A DNA stretch of 64,000 nt from Echinometra lucunter (lineage: Eukaryota > Echinodermata > Echinoidea > Camarodonta > Echinometridae). Made by a program: the position numbers and the translations under genes. This document shows positions 12,131 to 24,254 of this stretch, in pieces. The DNA is taken from contig CM057157.1 in assembly GCA_029962745.1 (NCBI GenBank), forward strand, positions 24,027,492 to 24,091,491. Reading direction: 5' to 3'. Within the stretch, counting starts at the first letter, position 1, and each line of letters opens with the position of its first letter. The notes below the pieces were generated by a model that saw nothing but the letters and a program-made list of their open reading frames with translations, searched no databases and had not been told where the DNA came from.

Positions 12131-13194
12131 ATAAACCGATTACTCTTTCCAAGTCAGTGTGTTGCATTCTTGATTTGTTATTCAAAAAAAAAAAAAAAAA
12201 TACTAGCCATATATCTAGCATTCTGATTTCATTTCTGTTTTTGATCATTTTGTAATTCAGTCATTCTAATTCCAAGGGTTTCATAATTTATGTTAGGCCT
12301 TCAGATTTACATCACTGAATGGCACGATAACGTTTTACAACACCCTCTATATGAGTATCATATCTGTAAATAAACAGCAAGTATGATAAAGAGGGGAGAC
12401 AGATGTTCGCTTCCCACCATTATGGTACATATATATCTTCTGTTTCATCGCCTTTCTAAAATCATCTCAGGTATTTAATTAAGGTTTATGACATATTCGC
12501 TCAACATAATGTCGTGCAATTCCATTACTAAGGACACAACTAATGAAAAATAGTACTCGGGTTTTTTTTCATATTTGGACAAAATTTGTTGTATTTAACC
12601 TCATGCAGTATTCTTTCTGATGATCTGCTTTAGTGTTGTTTTTCCAAAGGATTAAAACTCCTTAGGTAAATATTTTCGAATACGATATTCCGAAGCTTCA
12701 ATGAAAACTAATTAACTAAAAAAAAAGGAAGAAAAAAGAAATAATTAAAAAAAAACAACTAAAGTCTATCATTTCAAAGATTCAGAATTATGAATATGGA
12801 ATAAAATCCTAAGTAATTTTCGGCATTACGAACATTTGAAACATTTGAAATTTCGTTAAGACGGGTGCCCCCTCCCCCAATTCCTCTTTACCCACTCCTC
12901 CGAATTCCTTTCCCCCATCCCCGTACTATCCCCTTCCCCACGTAACGGCAGGCCAGAAGATTGGCCCAGAGGACAGCTATGATCATAAACATGAAATTTT
13001 AGCTACTTAAACAGATCATTTTGATTTGCCATAATTATTGATAGTCAGTTATGAATAGTCAGTTTTATGAAAAAGGCGCAGGCGTTGTTTATTGAACAGC
13101 GAGTTAATGAGTAACCTTTTGTTATCTCTGAGACATGGATATGACAGATGGGCTGTAAATGTTTATCATTAAAGATTTCAAATCGTCCGTCAGG
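12131..13194. other. AT-rich intergenic DNA upstream of the GH16 gene
   Basis: Contains an A tract near 12184, diverged pieces of the TTCGAATxxCCGAA-type repeat near 12675-12860, and a C-rich stretch about 12868-12945. No exon was found. The GH16 promoter and 5' UTR should lie in the last few hundred bases, but no convincing TATA box is seen. Confidence 0.45.
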
Positions 13195-16100
13195 ATGGCA
13201 TCGATGAAGTATCTCTTCTTTCTCATAGCTCTTACCTGGACTGCAGCTCATGGTTGGTAAAAATTTCATTTATTTCAATTATTCTCTTCCTTTTATTAGT
13301 CAGTTATATCGCTGCGTGAGATGAAAAGAAATACAAATCAGGATTTATACTATAAAACTGTCACATTGTCAGTTAAATAGTGCAGAACAAATATAATTGC
13401 AAATTTGCGAGGGGCAGTAAATACCGTTGTTGTAGTAGTAGTAGTATCGATGAAGGCAAAGGAGACTTCCCAAGAAATTGAAGATTTTCACTTGTTGACA
13501 TTGCATTTTTCAATCATTTAGTTTCCTCTCACGAGGTGGAACGCCCTAACAGCAAAAGCCAGGTCCTTTGACATGATTGAAAACATGTTACAGATCAATT
13601 GAAAAGAAAATAAACCCCCATAAAATCATAAAAAGAAATCATATCGATTACTGATATAATATATCTCCTTTTGAAATACTAAACATTTTATTCTCGAGTT
13701 ATTGGCAAGAACAAGTGTTATTGTCATCAATGACATTATGTAGGTACTAGTATGAATATTGATACTGAATTATTTTCATGAATAACTATTATCTCGCCCA
13801 TATCCTACGATCTGCTACTGAGAGCGCTTAAATTTAATAATTTATCATTTTGTTTTGTTAGTTCGTTTGTTTATTTTTTTGACCAGTTGCCAGTTCTGGG
13901 TGTGACGTATATCCATGTGATGCATCATGTGACATGAACTCTGCACCATGTAATGGACTTATCTTCCAAGAAGAGTTCGATTACTTTAACTTTGACATTT
14001 GGGAACATGAGATAACCGCTGGAGGTGGAGGGGTAAGAGTTTTGCCCTTACTTTAGTTTGATTTCTGGAGGATTTCTCACTGGATAAATATCCTCTTGGC
14101 AAAAATGATTGCAAGTTCCCCTTAAAGAATATTTATTGTTATTGATGAAGTTTTTGCGGGTATAAACAAGGCATACTGTTTTGCTGTTATGACGGTATTG
14201 TTATTGTCATCATTGTTATTACAGTTATTATTGTGTAGTATGAGTATATAATACTCTCAATATTCTAGTTGTGTATTTGCAGGTTTATATGTGTTGATAG
14301 TGTGTACAAGTTGATTTTTTACAATGGGAACTACACACTAAGAAAAAAAGGTGCCATCTTGCACCCTTCAAATGCAACACTGGGAGTACCTTTTAGGGTG
14401 CAAATTTGCACCATTACAAGCTTTTTGCATCTTTAAAGGTGCAATTAGCTGGATTTTGCACCCTAAAGGGTGCAGAGTTGCACCCTTTTAGAAAAGGTGC
14501 AAATATGCACCTTTTTGTACACAAAAATCTCTGCACCCTAAAAGGTGCAAAGCTGCACCTTTTAGGGTGCAAACGGGCATTTCAAGGTGCAAACAACATG
14601 AACAAGAACAAAAAGGTGCATTTTGCACCTTTTTTTCGTCCGGGGTGTAAGATTGCACTCAAAAAGGTGCAGCCAGTGTTGCATTTAGGGTGCAATTTTT
14701 TCTTAGTGTGTAGATTTAGGGAATCGATCTATTATTTTACTTATTAATGCATTGATTAATTATTCAGTTCCACAGAGCAATTCAAGAAACTCTTGAAAAC
14801 ATGCCTCTTCCCTAAATTATCTTTTCTTTTCATTATCTCTTTCAAAATCCGTGTATGTACCTCTGTTTTCTAATCCGCTGAGGAAATTTAGCCGCATATG
14901 ATTATTTTTGTAAATGATGTGATGTAATTCACTATGGAGAGCCTACGTATTAAATCCTTCATCTTCCTGTTGTTATTATTATTTATTATCATCATCATCA
15001 TCATCATATTTTGCTTTTAGGGAGAGTGATTATTTTTCATCAATCATAAACTATTTTAAAATCTGCTAGAGTTAATTTTGCGGTATCTTTTCATTCTCAA
15101 AGAACTGGGAGTTCCAGTACTACACCAATAATCGTTCAAACAGCTACGTGAAGGACGGAACACTCTACATAAAACCGGTAAGGTCATCGCTTGAGTATAC
15201 CGTACATTTCACTACTTCACACATTTCTGTCATTCTAAAATTTTCATATCTGTACATTTCAACATTTATTCAGCACTGTCGAATCATTAAGTAATAATAA
15301 AAAAAATATTTAAAAAAACATTATCTTCTAGAGGAAACGGGAGTAATAACAATACTGATGTGAGGAGTACTCGAAATAGGCCTTGTATAGAGATATCAGC
15401 AGTTTCAATGTCATGGGAACTTTTAAACGACTACCATGACTACTGATAATCTAATTCTGTAAAGAGAGCATTTTCCTTTATTTCACTCGAGTCATACAAA
15501 GGCCTTAGTAGTTATTTCTTATCAAACCATTATGCTCCTTAGGCATCGAGGATATCAAGAAGCCAGTTCCACAACGCGACGAGTAATTTATATTCTAATG
15601 TACTTCATTTGTATTTTCCCCCATTTTAACACGAATAAAGGTGATAATATAAAAAATACTTTAGTCCTGTAACTCTGATTGTTTTATCATCCCATCACAG
15701 ACTTTGACATCTGACCATTATGGTGAAAGTTACCTGTCATCAGGCACGCTCAGCTTATGGGGTAGGCTCCATTTCACATGTGTCTCATTTCTTTAATGTT
15801 TCCTTATATACAGTGGCGTAGCTAGGTTTTCATTTTAGGGGGGGCGGTAGTGGGCACGCAAAGCGTGCGAATTACTGAGCGCACGAAGCGCTCTCCCTAG
15901 GGGGGGAGGGTGCAGGGAGGGGGAGTTTCCCCCTTCCCGCGCGAAGCGCGGAAGGTCTGACGTTTCTTTGAATTGTTCCTTGTCTGCTCCCGCTCTTATT
16001 ACGTTCTCTTACTTTTTTCTTTTCTCGCTCACGCTTTTTTTTCCTTCTATTTTTTCCTCTTCTTTCTTTGTTGGCGTTTTGGAGGGAGCGAGGGCCCCCA

Positions 16101-17171
16101 TCGCCCTCACCCCCTTGGCTACACGGGTGCTTATATATTAATTTGTCACTGCATAGACAGTAAATCAAATTTGCAAAGTGCAGTTTTGTAGCCGTTTTCA
16201 AAAGGACTACAAAACGGCTACAAAACGGCTAATCTGCCGATGCTGTTTACTGTGATACTACCGGATTCATTCCACTTTCTCAGTTGAGATATTTTAGAAA
16301 AGAAAGTTGACAAGGAAAGGGATACTTGTTCTTTTTTCTGTTAAAATCAGAAAATGATATTTGCATGACCGGGCACGGGTACGAAAAAGGGGGATTTCCA
16401 TGAAGGTGGTTTGCTTGGGAAACTAAAACTGATCGGAAAATAATTTCAAGCACAGGCTTCGGTGACATGAAACAGTACAAGTATTTTAAGAAAAAAATCC
16501 TTCTTATGAAATGTTAATTCTTTAAATGTCCTGCATTTGTTAGCACTTTTTATCTCATCAGTCCCTCTTTTATAGACTTCTTCGTACTTGTAGACAAAGA
16601 GAATTCCTTTTTTCACGGAACGTAATCACGCCTGCAAAATGATGCTGTCTGGAACGTATGTTTTCTTGTCTAGGTGCATCACCGGCGAATCTGTGTACCG
16701 GTAACGCTTGGTGGGGCTGTGAGCGTGCTGGTAACCCCACAAATATCCTCAACCCAATCCAATCAGCCAGGATCAGAACAGTCGAATCGTTCACATTCAA
16801 GTATGGACGACTGGAGGTGGAGGCAAAGATGCCGACGGGAGACTGGATATGGCCAGGTATATATATACGCTTGCATGAGCCCTTGCATGAGCCTCACTCC
16901 CCGCCCCTTTATCATGTTTATAAAACACAAGCCATATCGGTTCGCTACACCCCTGCTAATACTGCTTGGTTCCGAAAGTATCATCCCATGAATATAGATT
17001 ATCCCCTTGCAATTATCAAATTAACCTGAGACATTTACTGCAGCCTGAAGCCTTTGAGCTTAGCATGTTCAGCAACATAATAGTTATCAAAATACCCCCC
17101 CCCCCCTTCCTTGATTAAACTTTCTGCAAAAGGAAGAAGTGTGGCTGTTCGTTGAAAGAAGGAGGAGAAGT

Positions 17172-17204
<33 letters not shown>

Positions 17205-20200
17205 AGAAGAAGAAGAAGAAGAAGAAGAAGAAAAAGAAGAAGAAGAAGAAGAAGAAGAGAACGGGGGAAAGGGGTGAGACGGGGGAAACTGAGGAAAAAA
17301 TTGGCAACATTTCCTTGACTTGACATCTGACCATTATGGTGAAAGAGAACGGGGGAAAGGGGTGAGACGGGGGAAACTGAGGAAAAAATTGGCAACATTT
17401 CCTTGACTTTTTACCATATGGTAGAAAATGTAATGGCAAAAAATAACATCTGATAAGTTATGACTTTCTTTATAGCAATAAGAAATTATAATATAGTTAC
17501 CATTTAAAAGTAATTAAAATTCAACTTTTTTTCGTTATTTTCTGTTCGTTTGTTTTTGTTTTTTGTTGATTTCTAATGTTTTCTTTTCTTCTTCTTTTTT
17601 GTTTGTTTTTGTTTGTGTCTTTTTTTTCTTCTTTTTTTTTTTTTTAAATATGTTTTAGCTATATGGCTCCTGCCCAAGAACAATGGGTACGGTGAATGGC
17701 CCGCTTCCGGTGAGATCGATCTGGTGGAATGCAGAGGTGAAGAGGATTCTGTTTTTCGTCATCTTTTTAGGCCCATTACCGGTTCCAATTCAAACTATGC
17801 CCACTGACTAGCCTTCTTGGTCATTACAATTCATGGCACAATGAGCAACGGAAAAGAATTACATATTATAAATATGAAGACCCATACCAGTGCTCATCAC
17901 GTCCTAGTTGAATCGTGCAGATTTAATGAATGAGGAAATGCGTACGTAATATAACATGAAAAGACGTGGCAACATGATGATGACAATGACAAAGTTTCTG
18001 CTGCTAATGATGATGACCACTGATGACGATAGTGGTGGTGGTGATGATGGTGGTGATGGCCGAGTGGTGGTGATTTAGATGTAGCAAAGTAAAGGTTCCG
18101 ATGAGTGTTGATAATGAACACTGGCGTGCAGTGAGTGCGTGAGCCAAGGGGGGGGGGGACCTGCCTCCCCCACGCCCTCCGCATCAAATTAAGATGAAAG
18201 AAAGACACAGAAATAACAGGAAGAAAAAAAAAACGGGTAAACGAAAGAAAGGGAGGTGAGAAGGGGGGGTACGAACAGTGATATGAGACACCCTCTTATA
18301 CCCTCCTCCTCATCAGTGGCATTGTAAATTATATTTTATTTTCCGAGTAAGACTAGTGACTACCCTCCCCACCCTCACCCCTTGATGCCAGTGCCGCCCC
18401 TCCCCCATTTGTTTGACTCGCGCTGAACTTGAAAATGATAGATATGATCATCAAACATGTCAAAATAATATTACGATGTTTTCTTAACCAATGTTAACAT
18501 GATTATTACAGTCTTATAGTCTTCATCATTAATAGGAAAATCAATTTTCTCTTCTACTCTTCCAGGGAACACGAATCTAAAGGATTCCAATGGCGTTTCT
18601 GTCGGCGTTGATCAGATGGGTTCTACCATGCACTGGGGTCCCTTGTGGAATTTCAATGGCTACCCGAAGACTCATAACACCAAGTAAATATGCAATCGTA
18701 CACAAAATTTGAATAATGCACTGATACGATAATTGCTAATGGTTACATGACTTGAACATGCTTTCATTTAAGGATTTAATCTTGTTGCAGTCCATTCATA
18801 TGGAGGAGACGTCGCGACGCGTCAGCTACATCATTCTCGAGATACTGCCACTTCTTTGAAGCCACAGTGAGACACTTGCTATAACCGATGACTTGCGTCA
18901 GACGTTAATAAAATTGCTTCATTGTCATTGTGAAGTAGGGTTATGCGATACAGGGGCGGTTCTACAGGGGGGGGGGACGCTTTGGGACTCAAGCACCCCC
19001 AAATTGCTCAAATCGTTCAGAAATTTTGGACGATATAGGTGCAAAATACATTACAATCCTCCAAGCCCCAAGTAGTCCCCCCCCCCCCCGAAAAAGGAGG
19101 TTTTGCTCTAGAACCGCGCCTGATGCGATAGAATATTTTCTGTTTTCAAAATGATTTAATGTCAGATTATATGTGAAAATGAATAGTTTGATTCTTTATT
19201 TTCTCCAAAACCAAATTAATGTAAAATATACTTTGTATTTTTATGTTGAATTTTTGATATTCTGACAATTGCGAATTTCATAATTATGAAATGGACATTT
19301 TCAAAGTATTGCATGGAATGTGTTTGATTTCTTTAGACTTATAATCTGAAAGTTTTTCAGCCTTATGCAATGTTAAATTTCAGACAAACAATCCCAGAAA
19401 CTCCGCCGTAGCTTCATAGCTATGGGGAATCTGATATTTCAGGTGAGAAAAAAGGTGTAGAGAAATCATGTCAAATCATATTGTTCACATAGTATCTTTT
19501 CATATAACTGATTCAGTCTTTCATCATGTTCATGTATAACTTCAGAAACCTCAACGGAGAAACCTTTGGCTCTGGCTTCCATAAATACGAACTTGACTGG
19601 GCACCTGATAACATGAAGTAAGTTTTTCTCCAAAAAGAATTGATGTAGCAGTTGGTAGGAAATTATACAATTAATATCATAAACATGATTAAAGGAAATC
19701 TTATACTCTCGTAATTTGGTAATATGAGAAGTCATGCTCAAAGAGATATATAACTTATTTAGTTGCGTTCAGATTTTCTTAGGGTCAATGTTGAACCTTT
19801 ACTTTTCACATTCTTACGTTCAGAATTGATGGTGTCGAAAGAAATACATCGCTGTTCAAAAAAGTGTGAGACAATTAGCAATTTCATGAAACAGAAAGTA
19901 TTAGAACGAAAGTGAACATAGGTGCAAGTGAATTAACCTTTAGTACATCCTTGTTTAATGGAGTCCTAATCCACTGTCATTTAGCATTATTGGAAAAAAA
20001 AATCATACTTGCGCAACATTTAAGATTTTCATTCCATTCCGACAAGATGTTTGAGATACATTCCTTTCTTTCTTCTTCTTCTTCTTCTTCTCCTCCTTTT
20101 TTTCAGATTCTATTTGGACGGAGAACTCATTCTGGCAGTAGACCCAGGTCAAAATGGTTTCTGGGATTTCGGTGATTTTGACTCTTTAGCTCCAGGAGTG

Positions 20201-20958
20201 GAAAATCCATGGGCTAACTCACCTAACAAACTAGCTCCATTCGATAGAGAGGTAAGAATTAACATAAGTGCAGACATGGGCCGCCCCCTCCCCCCCCCCC
20301 CCCCCCGGTGGGGGGTGCACCACACAGGCATTCAAATACAGAGATTTTTAGATTGATTATCTTACTTTACGTAACCAATATTGAGGAATATTTTGGGGAA
20401 AACAGTAACTTATTTATAGGGAGGGGAGGGGAATTTTTCGAGATGTTTCTCAAACGAAAAATATACCAACTCATGTTGTACTTTGGGTATGTCATTTGTT
20501 TTCGAAATAGAATGGCACCCCTGTGGTGGGCCCTGAATCCGCCTGGCTATCGAGCTTCCGAACGATTAGATTATTTTTATGGTGATGTGGCGGTATTGTC
20601 TATTCAAAAATAGAGATGCAGCCCCCCTCCCCCCCCCCCCCCATTATGTCGCTTTAAATTTGTGAGACTTCTTTGAAATTTTTATATTTGTATCTCCCTA
20701 CAATAACAGTTCTACTTGATACTGAATGTTGCCGTGGGAGGCACCAACTATTTCAGCGACGGCTTCACCAGCACCCCTGCCAAGCCATGGTTGAACACGT
20801 CGCCGACCGCGTCGAGAGACTTCTGGGATGCCCGCGGGGACTGGCTCCCGACCTGGAACCAGGGAGTTAACAACGGAGAGGACGCGGCCATGCAGGTCAA
20901 CTACATCCGGGTCTATGCTTACCCTGATCAGACTACCTATCATCTCAGAGATCGATAA
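13195..20958 (+). CDS. Secreted GH16 endo-beta-1,3-glucanase (laminarinase / beta-glucan-binding family)
   Basis: Ten exons join in phase to 394 codons plus stop: 13195-13252, 13887-14032, 15103-15177, 15701-15761, 16674-16856, 17659-17736, 18566-18683, 19546-19617, 20107-20251, 20710-20958. The start gives a signal peptide (MASMKYLFFLIALTWTAAHG), followed by a Cys-rich segment and the GH16 jelly-roll: FQEEFDYFNFDIWEHEI, YGRLEVEAKMPTGDWIWPAIWLLP, then SGEIDLVE containing the ExDxxE catalytic motif (nucleophile and acid/base Glu both present), HKYELDWAPDNM, FYLDGE, and FYLILNVAVGGTN near the C-terminus. Length and order match complete single-domain invertebrate enzymes, so it should cleave laminarin-type beta-1,3-glucans extracellularly (digestion or glucan sensing). 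The exon 1/2 junction is ambiguous: CAT-G|GT with acceptor before 13887, or a donor 4 bases later with acceptor before 13894. Both keep frame. NRS in exon 3 is a glycosylation sequon. Confidence 0.96.
14331..14713. mobile_element. MITE with perfect 18-bp TIRs and internal AAGGTGCA repeats
   Basis: Left end CTACACACTAAGAAAAAA and right end TTTTTTCTTAGTGTGTAG are exact inverse complements. The interior is built almost entirely of GGTGCA/TGCACC motifs in both orientations (more than a dozen), producing a spurious 113-codon open frame at 14406-14747. It lies in GH16 intron 2. Confidence 0.88.
15811..16129. mobile_element. hAT-type MITE with 8-bp target-site duplication
   Basis: The element starts CAGTGGCGTAGC and ends GCTACACGGGTG, as imperfect inverted repeats. 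It is flanked by the direct repeat CTTATATA at 15803-15810 and 16130-16137. An 8-bp duplication and CA-GTG ends fit the hAT superfamily. The interior has G tracts and small GCGAAGCGC-type palindromes. It lies in GH16 intron 4. Confidence 0.8.
17175..17255. repeat. GAA microsatellite
   Basis: A purine-only run of about 25 AAG/GAA units in GH16 intron 5. The complementary strand gives artefactual poly-Phe/Leu open frames. Confidence 0.95.
17257..17409. repeat. 88-bp tandem repeat carrying a 26-bp copy of GH16 exon 4
   Basis: Copies beginning GAGAACGGGGGAAAGG start at 17257 and 17345. Between them, 17320-17345 is identical to exon-4 bases 15704-15729 (TTGACATCTGACCATTATGG and the next six). A degraded version (ACCATATGGTAGAAA) follows the second copy. 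Confidence 0.9.
18951..19122. mobile_element. hAT MITE with 8-bp TSD and internal poly-G / poly-C tracts
   Basis: Ends CAGGGGCGGTTCTA and TCTAGAACCGCGCCTG are inverted repeats. The exact 8-bp direct repeat ATGCGATA lies at 18943-18950 and 19123-19130. G and C homopolymers lie near the two ends in complementary positions. Lies in GH16 intron 7. Confidence 0.9.
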
Positions 20959-21480
20959 CTTGACCATGTACCGTAACAAATACGCCTTAAGATATAATTG
21001 ATGCTGATCCCTTTTGTGCTAAGTGAGACGTTTGCAGTGAAAATGCTAAACGTGATAGTAAACCAAACCAAAATGTAGCAACAATAAGTTGTCCATAAAA
21101 TCTGATCATCTTTACTATAACATGACCCTTTAAGTGCGTTACTGTTTTAAAGATACCAGTACGCTTCTAATAGCTCTACAACTTCAATATCCATTTGTAA
21201 TTAATCGACATCTGAAAGGGAAGTGTGCTGCACATTTCCTTCCTGTTACCATGGTTACAGTCGTTCCAAGCGCGTGTTGCTGCCTTTAAACATAATTATG
21301 CCACTTAAAGAACATTACAAGTCTACGATACATGAGAAACATCTAGGTGATATCATGATGATAGAAAAAATGGCAATGAATGGATCTCCATATATGAAAA
21401 GGAATGAACTGTTTCCAAAATATTATTAAAGAAGTTTCAGTGATTTAGAGTACGAAAGCCGGAATCAGTGTCAGCATGCA
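20959..21480 (+). other. 3' flank / probable 3' UTR of the GH16 gene
   Basis: Unique AT-rich sequence after the stop. The first AATAAA-type hexamers lie in the AAAT repeat from about 21482, so they are not trustworthy polyadenylation signals. Confidence 0.4.
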
Positions 21481-21481
21481 A

Positions 21482-21545
21482 AAAATAAATAAATATATAA
21501 ATAAATAAATAAATGAATAAATAAATAAATAGATAAATAAACAAA
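21482..21545. repeat. AAAT/AATA tetranucleotide repeat
   Basis: An interrupted run of AATA units downstream of the GH16 gene. Confidence 0.9.
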
Positions 21546-21629
21546 TGAAAATTAACGCAAAAATGAATCGTAAGAACACTCACATTTAGCGAACATTAAA
21601 AATTTCCGAATCTAACTGAAGCAAAATTG

Positions 21630-21990
21630 GACTGTAATTATGATAATGATGATTACGTTCATGATTATTATCAGTATAATGATTATGGTGAAAATGATGA
21701 CATTGATGATCTGATGCTAGAGAAGATGAGGATAAGGATGATATGACGGTGATGATGATAATGGTGATGATAAACATAAAGATGATTATGATTATGATAA
21801 TGAAGCTGGTGAGGAGGAGAAGAAGGAGGAAAATGACGATGATTATGATGATAATAAGGAGAAGAAAGTGGATGATAACGCTTTCGAATAGTCGATGAGG
21901 AAGATAATGAAATAGTTGTAGATAAAAAAGATTGATGATGGGAATATTTCTCACTATTTTTCAATATATTTCTCACTATTTTCACCATTT
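21630..21990. repeat. Degenerate GAT-rich simple repeat with short direct repeats
   Basis: GAT/AAT/GAA trinucleotides dominate, followed by repeated TTTCTCACTATTT units at about 21950-22010. Minus-strand open frames here are low-complexity artefacts. Confidence 0.75.
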
Positions 21991-22162
21991 CTCACTATCT
22001 CCACTATTTCCTCTCACTGCCCCATAATTTAAAAGGGAGTGAAACCGTGACTAGTCGCTGTCTGCGGTTAACTCACACTGCACATCAGTCATGGTTTCAA
22101 ACCAAAACTCTTCAAAATTCCGACTCAGACTTGACCCGGAAAAGAGTCCGTTGGAGCCACAA

Positions 22163-23232
22163 TCCGTTCCGGGTCAAAAGTGACCAGGAATAAAGTAAAT
22201 ATGACCCGGAATAAGATCAAATGTGACCCAGAAATGAGTGTTCATGACCCTATTCCGTTTTTGTTTGTTGTTTTTTGTTTTTTAAAACCCGGAACGGAGT
22301 GTGGCCCCGACGGACTCTTTTCAATCTGACCCGGGATTTTTATAAGTGAATATTCGAGTACAAATACATTGAAACCTCTATATTCAGAAAAGAGGACATG
22401 ACTTTTATAACCCCCTCCCCCTCCTCCAGGGATTGCCATTTTTGGATATGATCAACGAAGAGGGAAAGTGCAGTTTGAGAGGGAGACGCAGAGAAAGAGA
22501 GAGTGGGAGGAAAGGGGCGGAAAAGATAGGCATATGATTATAATAAAGACAATTTCATGGACGTATTGGAAAATGGAGAAAAAANNNNNNNNNNNNNNNN
22601 NNNNNNNNNNNNNNNNNNNNNNNNNNNNNNNNNNNNNNNNNNNNNNNNNNNNNNNNNNNNNNNNNNNNNNNNNNNNNNNNNNNNNNNNNNNNNNNNNNNN
22701 NNNNNNNNNNNNNNNNNNNNNNNNNNNNNNNNNNNNNNNNNNNNNNNNNNNNNNNNNNNNNNNNNNNNNNNNNNNNNNNNNNNNNNNNNNNNNNNNNNNN
22801 NNNNNNNNNNNNNNNNNNNNNNNNNNNNNNNNNNNNNNNNNNNNNNNNNNNNNNNNNNNNNNNNNNNNNNNNNNNNNNNNNNNNNNNNNNNNNNNNNNNN
22901 NNNNNNNNNNNNNNNNNNNNNNNNNNNNNNNNNNNNNNNNNNNNNNNNNNNNNNNNNNNNNNNNNNNNNNNNNNNNNNNNNNNNNNNNNNNNNNNNNNNN
23001 NNNNNNNNNNNNNNNNNNNNNNNNNNNNNNNNNNNNNNNNNNNNNNNNNNNNNNNNNNNNNNNNNNNNNNNNNNNNNNNNNNNNGCCACACTCCGTTCCG
23101 GGTAAAAAATGACCAGGAATAAAGTAAATATGACCCGGATAAGATCAAATGTGATCCAGAAATGAGTGTTCATGGCCCTAGGCATATGATTATAATAAAG
23201 ACATGGACGTATTGGAAAATGGAGAAAAAAGC
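22163..23232. repeat. Duplicated segment flanking a 500-N scaffold gap
   Basis: Block A (CCGTTCCGGGT...GAGTGTTCATG, about 22163-22246) and block B (GCATATGATTATAATAAAGA...GGAGAAAAAA, about 22530-22584) precede the gap. Both recur fused together at 23087-23230 just after it, with small differences. N bases run 22585-23084. Part of the interval is therefore probably a duplicated or unmerged haplotype. Confidence 0.85.
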
Positions 23233-23413
23233 AAGACGTGCAAGAAGAAAGAGAAAGTGGGTTGCAAAATAGAGAAGTGCTATAGATTTTGCTTGTCATC
23301 CATTTTCACAATGTCTCCCCACATCTCTCTCTCTCTCTCTCTCCCTCTCTCTCTTTCCTTGTGGTTTATTGTATACCTGAAGCAGAATCCCAGAATCATT
23401 GTTTACCCGAGCA

Positions 23414-23514
23414 ATGACAACTGTGGAGTCTGCGGCACAGCAGTTGGAAGGCAATGAACATGACGAAGAGCGTTTGAGAAGGGCACTTGCAAGACGTATG
23501 ATTGTCAGAAAGAG
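23414..23514 (+). CDS. Candidate isolated first coding exon, unidentified protein
   Basis: An ATG at 23414 opens a 33-codon charged segment (begins MTTVESAAQQLEGNEHDEER, then an Arg-rich helix-like stretch) and runs exactly into a strong donor GTAAGT at 23515, ending in phase 2. Codon use and composition look coding, unlike the flanking simple repeats. No partner exon was recognised downstream, so a function cannot be given. It could be a chance ORF next to a cryptic donor. Confidence 0.35.
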
Positions 23515-24069
23515 GTAAGTCGAATTAGGTCACCTATCATCCACTTAAAGCTGACGCGACTATTCAAACTACATCATATGGAAAATTTACATCTCTGAGT
23601 AACTTTCTTTATTAAACCTCGACCTCAGACAGAGCTTATGCGCACAACGTCATGATTACCCCCTCCCCCCGTTTTTTTTGTTTGGTTTGGTTTGTTTTGT
23701 TTGTTTGTTTTTTCAACGCAAAAAGCGGTCTGTAAAGTTAAAAGCCTTTGAAGTACAGGCGCGAAAGTTTGAAAACGTGGAAGTGTGCTGTATTTCCGTG
23801 TAGGAGGGTCTGAGGAGATCTCAAACGGCCGAAGCCCCTTTTATTGCGGAAGAAAATAACTTTAGGGTTGAAAGTATCCCACAGATCTCTTAACTTTCAG
23901 AACCTATAGAGGGAAAAGGGGCAGTTCTTGGGGAAAATAGTTTCCTGAATGAAATCTGGGAGAACTTTTTTTTTACGATTTTATGCTGCAACATTCACTG
24001 AGAGAGCCTGCATATTCGAGAATCGATGGGGCTCTTAACAAAGTGTCCCTCAGAAAACAAACATATGTA

Positions 24070-24195
<126 letters not shown>

Positions 24196-24254
24196 AAATG
24201 TAATGTGTGCACAACCCATTAACATGATTGGCCCTGTCTTGTTTAATGGCATAT

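Noticed and set aside
14406..14747. 113-codon open frame with repeated CTLKGA-type peptides
   Set aside because: It is the translation of the GGTGCA repeats of a MITE, not a gene.
19824..19863. Exon-like KIDGVERN segment between GH16 exons 8 and 9
   Set aside because: The acceptor and donor are plausible, but inclusion would break the frame into exon 9 and duplicate the FYLDGE strand.
22538..23299. Open frames spanning the N run
   Set aside because: They exist only because N codons are not stops; the same applies to frames across 57202-57701.
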